From contig JANXWM010000650.1 in the NCBI GenBank assembly GCA_025351145.1, positions 1 to 9,925 of the forward strand: DNA of 9,925 bases, read 5' to 3'. This DNA is from Chitinophagaceae bacterium (GTDB lineage Bacteria; Bacteroidota; Bacteroidia; Chitinophagales; Chitinophagaceae). The stretch's first letter is position 1; the number at the start of each line of letters is the position of its first letter. Below the pieces are notes generated by a model, which saw only the letters and a program-made list of their open reading frames with translations, searched no databases and was not told where the DNA came from. Made by a program: the position numbers and the translations under genes. This document shows, one piece after another, positions 4,734 through 9,925 of this stretch.

Positions 4734-6416
4734 ATGACTAAAACAATTTTACCAATTTGCATATTGCTGACCTTTGCAAATTTCTCATTTGGCCAACAAG
4801 CAAGTTTTCCAGACAGTTTATTTATTATTCAGGATAGTGTTTTAATTCCAACAAAAAGCGGTGTTCTGATTTCTGCAATTGTTGTACGAAAAAAAGGAAA
4901 TGAAAAACCACTTCCTGCGATTTTATTCTACACGACATATTTTCAAGGAAGCACTGATGCTATTTTAGGTAAAAGGTCTGCTGACAGAGATTATGTTGAA
5001 GTAGTTGCTTATGCACGTGGTATTCGTACAAATATGAAAGATTATGCACCTTACGAACACGAAGGAAATGACATTTATGATATTATCGACTGGATTAGTA
5101 AACAAACGTGGTGCAATGGAAAAGTTGGAATGTTGGGTGGAAGTTACACAGGTTTTTCACAATGGGCAACTGTAAAAAATATTCATCCTGCACTTAAAAC
5201 AATTGTACCACAAGTTGCAGTAATGCCAGGATTTGATATGCCAATGGAAAACAATGTACCGGTAGGAAATATTTTAAGTTGGTCAAACGACAATATTTAC
5301 AAATTCAAATTCTTATCGAGAAATTTGCCTTTTGACTACTTCAATAATGGGATTTCATTTCGCAGTTTAGATAGTTTAGCCGGTCAACCAAACCCTATAT
5401 TTCAAAAATGGTTACAACATCCTTCATACGATAACTATTGGCAATCATTAGTTCCAACACCAAAAGAATATGCAAAAATTAATATCCCGATATTATCTAC
5501 AACAGGATACTATGATGGTGCCCAAATTTCGGCTTTACAATATTTTAAATTGCATAATAAGTACAATAAGAATTCAAATCATTATTTTGTAATTGGCCCT
5601 TACGACCATTTTGGCGCACAACGGAAAGCTTCACCAAATTTAATGGGCTACAATATTGACCCGGTTGCAAATATCAGCATGGCAGACTTAGCTTACCAAT
5701 GGCTTGACTACATTTTAAAAAATGGACAAAAGCCCGAAATACTAAAAGACAAAGTGAATTATCAGGTAATGGGAACTAATGAATGGAAACATGTTGCTTC
5801 GTTAGACAAAATGAATAACGACACTTTGAAATTCTATTTGAACAATTATTTACTCGACAATAAAAAGCCAAAACAAAAATCATTTTTATCTCAAACTATT
5901 GATTTTAAGGACAGAGAAAATCAAAACAATTATTTTACGCCAACAATTATTTTTGACACACTTGATGTTAGTAATGGAATAGTATTTACTACAAAACCAT
6001 TTGAGAAAGAATTTACCATTAATGGTTCATTCACGGGAAGTTTGTTTGCCACTATCAATAAAAGAGATATGGACATTTCGATGGCTTTATACGAATTAAT
6101 GCCCGATGGAAAATATTTTTTCCTGACTCGTTATGTTGGCCGTGCCAGTTACGCAAAAGACAACAGCAAAAGACAATTACTAAAACCAAATCAAAAAGAA
6201 ATAATTCCATTCAACAATACACGTTTAGTAAGCAAAAAAATAAATAAGGGAAGCAAATTGGTTATTCTGTTAAACATAAATAAACACCCATTTGAAATAA
6301 TTAATTATGGTTCAGGTAAAGATGTAAATGACGAAACAATAAAAGATGCAAATGAACCTTTGCAAATAAAATGGTACAACGACAGTTATATAAAAATACC
6401 AGTTTGGAAACAATAA
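4734..6416 (+). CDS. Secreted CocE/NonD-type alpha/beta hydrolase (S15 superfamily)
   Basis: This 560-residue protein has a signal peptide ending FANFSFG before QQ (cleavage near residue 20), so it should be periplasmic or secreted. Residues ~35-325 form an alpha/beta hydrolase with the S15/CocE layout. The nucleophile elbow is GGSYTGFSQW with Ser137, the acid is Asp261 in TTGYYDG, and the histidine is His292 in IGPYDHFG. Upstream are VVAYARGIRTN (90-100) and the EGNDIYDIIDWISKQTWCNG block (110-129), typical of the family. Residues ~345-560 are the C-terminal beta-rich (jelly-roll) domain. Members hydrolyse amide or ester bonds: X-Pro peptides, cocaine, glutaryl or beta-lactam side chains. 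Which of these applies cannot be told. Length is normal for the family, with all three catalytic residues present. The gene is AT-rich and flanked by repeat elements on both sides, suggesting recent acquisition. Confidence 0.9.
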   Translation: MTKTILPICILLTFANFSFGQQASFPDSLFIIQDSVLIPTKSGVLISAIVVRKKGNEKPLPAILFYTTYFQGSTDAILGKRSADRDYVEVVAYARGIRTNMKDYAPYEHEGNDIYDIIDWISKQTWCNGKVGMLGGSYTGFSQWATVKNIHPALKTIVPQVAVMPGFDMPMENNVPVGNILSWSNDNIYKFKFLSRNLPFDYFNNGISFRSLDSLAGQPNPIFQKWLQHPSYDNYWQSLVPTPKEYAKINIPILSTTGYYDGAQISALQYFKLHNKYNKNSNHYFVIGPYDHFGAQRKASPNLMGYNIDPVANISMADLAYQWLDYILKNGQKPEILKDKVNYQVMGTNEWKHVASLDKMNNDTLKFYLNNYLLDNKKPKQKSFLSQTIDFKDRENQNNYFTPTIIFDTLDVSNGIVFTTKPFEKEFTINGSFTGSLFATINKRDMDISMALYELMPDGKYFFLTRYVGRASYAKDNSKRQLLKPNQKEIIPFNNTRLVSKKINKGSKLVILLNINKHPFEIINYGSGKDVNDETIKDANEPLQIKWYNDSYIKIPVWKQ

Positions 6417-6430
6417 GCTGTCCGAAAAGA

Positions 6431-6458
6431 ATGCCAGCCATTTCGCTCTTGCTGGCAT
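6431..6458. terminator. Stem-loop just after the hydrolase gene
   Basis: ATGCCAGC (6431-6438) and GCTGGCAT (6451-6458) are a perfect 8-base inverted repeat with a 12-base loop, starting 14 bases after the stop. The second arm can instead pair with GCCAACAAG (6463-6471). There is no T-run, so a terminator role is uncertain. It is also part of the repeat text preceding copy F. Confidence 0.35.
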
Positions 6459-6475
6459 CCCCGCCAACAAGAAAT

Positions 6476-6541
6476 CCGCTTCAATCTTTGCTTCGGTAAA
6501 AGCTCAATAGTTAATCTGAACGTACAAGAGTGCGACGCAAG
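6476..6541 (+). repeat. Dispersed repeat, copy F (full length)
   Basis: It reads CCGCTTCAATCTTTGCTTCG, then GTAAAAGCTCAATAGTTAAT, and ends GAACGTACAAGAGTGCGACGCAAG. It is the best full-length reference with the GCGACGCAAG tail, located between two convergent genes. Confidence 0.82.
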
Positions 6542-6592
6542 AAAAGTTGAATAGTAATTCTGCGGCGTGGCTCCCCCCAAAAAAATGGAGGC

Positions 6593-8044
6593 CTATTTTA
6601 CTATAACAATTTTAGTTTTCATAATAGTGTTGGGCAGTTGTAACAAAACAATATAAACGCCCGATTTTAATGAATGTACATCTTCGGAAACAGTATGGGC
6701 ACCTGCGGTTAGCATACCTAACGGGATACTTTTTACAGGACGCATATTTATATCGTAAATTTTAATTGAGGCATTATTTGCAGCGGTTGCAAGATAAAAT
6801 GAAACATGTATTGCCGAAGTGGCAGGGTTTGGATAAACGAATAATTGATCTTTCCCTTTAGCAGCTTCACTTGCAGCACTGTTTTGTACCAGCGCGGTTG
6901 CTGTTTTAGGATTGAGTGTATACCCGTTACTGGTTGTATCGCAGAATGAATGCCGGATAAGTACCCTGCCACCAACACCGGGAACCGCATCAAAACCCGG
7001 TTCGAGAAAAACGGTTTGTCCGGCGCCCAATGATGCGATAGAAGTTCCGGTAATAAGTACGGTTCCTGATGTTGTTAGTGTGGTTACAGCAGAGTTCATA
7101 TGATAGCCGCTGCTCAGGCTGTAGGGGCCATCAACTGCCGTTAATGCAGATTCTGTGGGCAATAATGCTGATGCCGTATTTATGAATGAAGTTACCCTTG
7201 TGTATTGCCCGTTTGTGATAATGTAAGATGGATAGAAAGAACTGCACCAATAGCTCATCAAATTCGTATATGGCGGACTGTAATCTGATCTGGTTTTAAG
7301 ATCTGTGCAGGTTCCGCTATATGTACAGCCACCATTAGTAGTCGAAAAACAAGTTGAAAAATTTTCATATGCGAACGCATAAGGGTCAGCCTTTGTATCA
7401 GCAATTAAATCCGCAGAAGTTGAACCATTAGTACCATCAATATTTTCTAACCCGTTTCCATTTACATAATCGAAAGTGTGCAACAGTCCAAAGCAATGAC
7501 CCAGCTCATGTTCTACAACGCCTTTACCGGCATATGATTTAGCTATAATAGACCATGCACTTGGTACACCGTATGTAATACCTGAATATCCTCCTCCGCT
7601 TGAGTTATTCTTGCCACCCAACCTGTCGATATAAAAAACGGTGATGCAGTTTTGCAGTCCATAAGGAAGAAATATTTTATAGTTATCCTTGCTTGTATTA
7701 AAAGTATCAAGTGCGGTATTGAAAATATAATCGTACCCCATATTTATAAAACAAATATTGTCTTTTGAATAGGCGCCTACGAGGTGTTTAAAATCCTGTG
7801 CTATCTGATCTTCTGTTATATCAGGATTTATTCCTCCCACCGGGTCTACAATACGAAAAAAGACACGTATTACAACGGGTGAAGTTGCTAAGGGGTGATT
7901 GTTCTTCTCAAACTCAAGGGCATTTTTTAAAGCCGCCTTGTCAAGCTTGTAAGGAAGCGGTATGTTTTGCTGTGCATTTGCAAAAAGAATGATCATGGAG
8001 AAGAGCGACAGCAAAACTGATTTTTTCAGTATGGTCTTTCTCAT
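6593..8044 (-). CDS. Secreted M43-like metzincin protease with T9SS sorting domain
   Basis: This 483-residue protein starts with a signal peptide (to FANA, residue 24). A zinc-protease domain spans about 55-295. Its metzincin motif EHELGHCFGLLHTF gives zinc ligands His179, His183 and His189 with catalytic Glu180, and the Met-turn is NLMSYW (Met263). LIADTKADPYA (213-223) and paired cysteines (232, 240, 246) fit the pappalysin-like M43 group. Residues ~305-368 form a beta-repeat linker (GTVLITGTSIASLGAGQTVF, then LEPGF), like the coat-hanger-type segments of Bacteroidota surface proteins. The last ~83 residues are a type A T9SS sorting domain: LFVYPNPATSAIHVSF, IKIYDINMR, LKSGVYIVLL and a basic, hydrophobic end. 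It should be exported by Sec, then crossed by T9SS to the surface, where it would cleave proteins. It is the downstream gene of a two-gene unit with an ATGA overlap. Confidence 0.92.
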   Translation of the reverse strand: MRKTILKKSVLLSLFSMIILFANAQQNIPLPYKLDKAALKNALEFEKNNHPLATSPVVIRVFFRIVDPVGGINPDITEDQIAQDFKHLVGAYSKDNICFINMGYDYIFNTALDTFNTSKDNYKIFLPYGLQNCITVFYIDRLGGKNNSSGGGYSGITYGVPSAWSIIAKSYAGKGVVEHELGHCFGLLHTFDYVNGNGLENIDGTNGSTSADLIADTKADPYAFAYENFSTCFSTTNGGCTYSGTCTDLKTRSDYSPPYTNLMSYWCSSFYPSYIITNGQYTRVTSFINTASALLPTESALTAVDGPYSLSSGYHMNSAVTTLTTSGTVLITGTSIASLGAGQTVFLEPGFDAVPGVGGRVLIRHSFCDTTSNGYTLNPKTATALVQNSAASEAAKGKDQLFVYPNPATSAIHVSFYLATAANNASIKIYDINMRPVKSIPLGMLTAGAHTVSEDVHSLKSGVYIVLLQLPNTIMKTKIVIVK

Positions 8045-9588
8045 TTGTTTTTGGCTTTAAGCTGATCAATTTCTTTCTGCATCTGAATTACATAAAGGGT
8101 AAGCTCTTCGATCTTTTGCATCATTTTGGTTTCTGTATCTGCTACGGGCAGCCCATTTTTTTGTACTTCTTTTGCAGATGGCATATCGGGCAGATGATTG
8201 TTTTGCGTGATATAATTTTCCACTTCATTCAAAGAGCGGAGTTTATAATTTTTTTCAAAAACAAAATCGGCCCATCCCGTTTCAACTCTTACTTCTTTGG
8301 CCTGTATGGTTCCGTTCACGGATAGTTTATAAAGTGGGCTAATTGTACCTATGCCAACATTACCGGTCGTTGTTACGGTCATTAATGCACCACTATTGTT
8401 GGTAAAAAAGTATAAAGGGTGATTTGATTGAGTGCCGTACCAACCGCCACCGCTTCCAACATAAGAACCCACAGTAACCACACCGTTGGTATGGGTAAGG
8501 CCAAAACTGTAATCACCCGTTTGCACCTGGAATTTTGCAGAAGGGTTTATCGTACCTACACCAACATTACCCGCAGTGGTAATGGTCATATATGGATTAC
8601 TGTTGTTGGCAAAAAAATACAACGGGTGATTTGATTTTGTACCGAGCCAACCGCCATTGTTTCCTATATAAGAACCTACTGTTACCACACCGTTGGTATG
8701 AGTAAGGCCATAACTCGCATCGCCAGTAAGCACCTGCAATTTTGTACCGGGGGTTGCAGTGCCAATACCAACAAATCCGTTTCCTCCATTTGGCATTAAA
8801 GCAAAATTAGTGGTGCTGTACCAGTTTGCTGATGTGGCTGAGTTATAAAAAGCCATTCCGTTAAGCCCATCGGGATTATAGATAGCAAGATCATTGCCAC
8901 TGAAAGAGGGATTGAAGGGATCATCCGGTCTACCTATTGTAACCCTGTTATCACCCGCGAAAGGGCTTACTAACAACTGCCCGGCAGCAACACTGCCTGT
9001 GTTGGTATTATAAATATTTGAACCGGTAGTAGCCCATTGACCTCCGCCTCCACCACCACCGGCGGTTAAAGAAAGCCATGATGCACCATTATAACCCTGA
9101 AAATCGGCACCGTCCCATTGTATCATTCCCGCAGCCGGGCTTGCCGGAGCTGCCCCCACCTGCACAGCACCTGAGTAATAGCCGTTGGCCCATTTGAGTG
9201 AGGCAGAACCAAGATCGTAAGTTGCTGTTGTTTTGGGCAGCAACGCTGCATTGATCGAGGTTGTTATAAGGTTTGACAAACTGGTATTTGCACCCTTAGC
9301 TGATACGGCTGTCCAAGCAGTGCCACTGTAATAATAAAAGCCCGGTGTTCCGTTTGTCTGGTATATAAATAATCCTGTTGCCGGTGTTGCAATAGCATTG
9401 CGTTGAGCCATCGTCATCCTCGGTGTTAACATGCCTTTTGATGTAGAGGTTATATCAAGCAAAGCTGAAGCATTGGGCAGGGTAGTGCCTATGCCTGCTG
9501 CGCCGGTAGCCGGGAATATATTTTGTGCTTTTAATGTAAAACCGCTTACACAAAAGAACGCGGCCAACAGGTACGGAAACTTTTTCAT
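8041..9588 (-). CDS. Adhesin/tail-fibre-like surface protein with tandem 69-residue repeats
   Basis: This 515-residue protein has a signal peptide ending near TLKAQ (residue 22). The N-terminal part is a Bacteroidota signature: GIGTTLPNASALLDITSTSK, then RMTMAQRNAIATPATGLFIY and GTPGFYYYSGTAW. A glycine run (177-183) separates it from a beta-rich middle. Residues 273-341 and 342-410 are two near-identical 69-residue repeats (each starting VG[IV]GT..P, containing GLTHTNGVVTVGSY and SNHPLYFF); a third begins at 411 but stops after a few residues. The C-terminus, DFVFEKNYKLRSLNEVENYI..NNHLPDMPSA, is the conserved end related to phage tail-fibre chaperone (S74-like) domains. It is followed by a short coiled coil (486-515) likely to trimerise. 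No autocleavage motif was recognised. It is the first gene of the unit with the protease and no T9SS sorting tail is evident, so its export route beyond Sec is unclear. Confidence 0.85.
   Translation of the reverse strand: MKKFPYLLAAFFCVSGFTLKAQNIFPATGAAGIGTTLPNASALLDITSTSKGMLTPRMTMAQRNAIATPATGLFIYQTNGTPGFYYYSGTAWTAVSAKGANTSLSNLITTSINAALLPKTTATYDLGSASLKWANGYYSGAVQVGAAPASPAAGMIQWDGADFQGYNGASWLSLTAGGGGGGGQWATTGSNIYNTNTGSVAAGQLLVSPFAGDNRVTIGRPDDPFNPSFSGNDLAIYNPDGLNGMAFYNSATSANWYSTTNFALMPNGGNGFVGIGTATPGTKLQVLTGDASYGLTHTNGVVTVGSYIGNNGGWLGTKSNHPLYFFANNSNPYMTITTAGNVGVGTINPSAKFQVQTGDYSFGLTHTNGVVTVGSYVGSGGGWYGTQSNHPLYFFTNNSGALMTVTTTGNVGIGTISPLYKLSVNGTIQAKEVRVETGWADFVFEKNYKLRSLNEVENYITQNNHLPDMPSAKEVQKNGLPVADTETKMMQKIEELTLYVIQMQKEIDQLKAKNK
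8359..8565 (-). repeat. Coding tandem repeat, second unit
   Basis: This 207-base unit encodes residues 342-410 of the surface protein. It is the direct neighbour of the unit at 8566-8772, with long shared stretches in DNA and protein. A truncated third unit follows. Confidence 0.85.
8566..8772 (-). repeat. Coding tandem repeat, first unit
   Basis: This 207-base unit encodes residues 273-341. It is the same length as the second unit, with no insertion or deletion between them. That and the shared DNA point to a recent in-frame duplication. Confidence 0.85.
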
Positions 9589-9758
9589 ACGGGTAATTAA
9601 TTTGTACTGCAGTGGCAGTATTTTGGTGATTGATGTTATACAGAAAAATTCCCCATAAAATTGAATCTAATTTCTCAGCATTACAATCGTCTTTTTGAGT
9701 GATGCCGTTACGGGGTTTTTTCTTTGTTTGCCGGCAGCGGAGGTCTTATTCAGCTTTT

Positions 9759-9782
9759 GTTGTGTCACTCACTTGTACGTTC
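9759..9782 (-). repeat. Dispersed repeat fragment H (GTGAGTGACACAAC tail)
   Basis: On the minus strand these 24 bases (GAACGTACAAG, then TGAGTGACACAAC) are identical to 801-824 of copy A. The remainder of the core is absent. Confidence 0.7.
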
Positions 9783-9874
9783 TGAACATTATTCAGCTAC
9801 AGGCTGCACTGCATAAGCCGTTGCCAAAACATAACAACTTTATTATTGAACCGCGGCTCCTCAAAATTCCTGCA

Positions 9875-9894
9875 GTACAAGAGTGCGACGCAAG
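9875..9894 (+). repeat. Dispersed repeat fragment G (GCGACGCAAG tail)
   Basis: GTACAAGAGTGCGACGCAAG is identical to the last 20 bases of copies F and E. The left core is missing. Confidence 0.7.
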
Positions 9895-9925
9895 GAACGA
9901 TGAACAGCATATCTGCTGCCGGGCC

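Larger units (their letters stand above)
9589..9925. other. Upstream region of the surface-protein operon, with repeat fragments
   Basis: This stretch should hold the operon promoter on the minus strand, but no clear TAnnTTTG element is visible. It contains dispersed-repeat fragments H (9759-9782, minus) and G (9875-9894, plus). I see no convincing gene. Confidence 0.45.

Noticed and set aside
6386..6580. 64-codon minus-strand frame past the hydrolase stop
   Set aside because: It reads through copy F of the repeat and the hairpin; no protein features or conserved start.
6560..6592. Terminator after the protease gene (GGCTCC...GGAGGCC with an A-run)
   Set aside because: The stem has a bulge and the A/T-run is in the loop rather than after the stem, so a rho-independent terminator is not supported.
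8359..8772. Repeats that might suggest a CRISPR or satellite array
   Set aside because: Two units of 207 bases lie in frame inside a coding sequence and have no spacers; they are protein domain repeats.
9797..9910. 37-codon minus-strand frame upstream of the surface-protein operon
   Set aside because: It begins in repeat fragment G and has no recognisable features beyond some hydrophobicity; probably chance.

Overview
The window reads as chromosome of a Bacteroidota bacterium, most likely Chitinophagaceae or a relative. The reasons are a type IX secretion (T9SS) sorting domain, a surface protein of the 'VGIGT..P' class typical of this phylum, Bacteroidota-type promoter elements (TTTG and TAnnTTTG), A-rich leaders without clear Shine-Dalgarno sequences, and intergenic repeats of a kind I associate with these genomes. 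All family names come from reading translations; no search was run.

The left two thirds (about 1-6590) look like an accessory region: short, unrelated, AT-rich genes separated by repeat-filled gaps. In order they are: the truncated start of a PemK/MazF-type toxin (+); a conserved-looking three-TM protein with a CxxC motif (-); the relic of a VOC/glyoxalase-fold gene (-); a 52-residue single-TM small protein (-); a repeat-rich gap; an ArsR-type repressor and an AHSA1/SRPBCC protein sharing an ATGA junction behind a promoter with an overlapping dyad operator (+); a secreted VOC-fold protein (+); a 620-base repeat cluster; a protein with a DUF4288-like C-terminal half (+), overlapped at its end by a possible 34-residue ORF; and a secreted CocE/NonD-type serine hydrolase (+).

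The right third (6593-9588) is a two-gene minus-strand operon, visibly richer in G+C. An adhesin-like surface protein with two tandem 69-residue repeats comes first, followed through another ATGA overlap by a secreted M43-like metzincin protease carrying a T9SS sorting tail. Both are probably exported and work at the cell surface.

The strongest unexplained signal is a dispersed repeat of about 66 bp. It has a conserved core (CTTCGG...GAACGTACAAG) and at least three different right-hand tails. Eight full or partial copies occur on both strands, in every large gap of the left region and flanking the protease operon. Two copies share 41 identical bases and bracket a long hairpin. A second, weaker signal is a boundary motif (GTTAGyrGCAA..TAAC) upstream of three plus-strand gene units, which suggests cassette-like assembly. 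No integrase, transposase, CRISPR array, tRNA or rRNA was seen.
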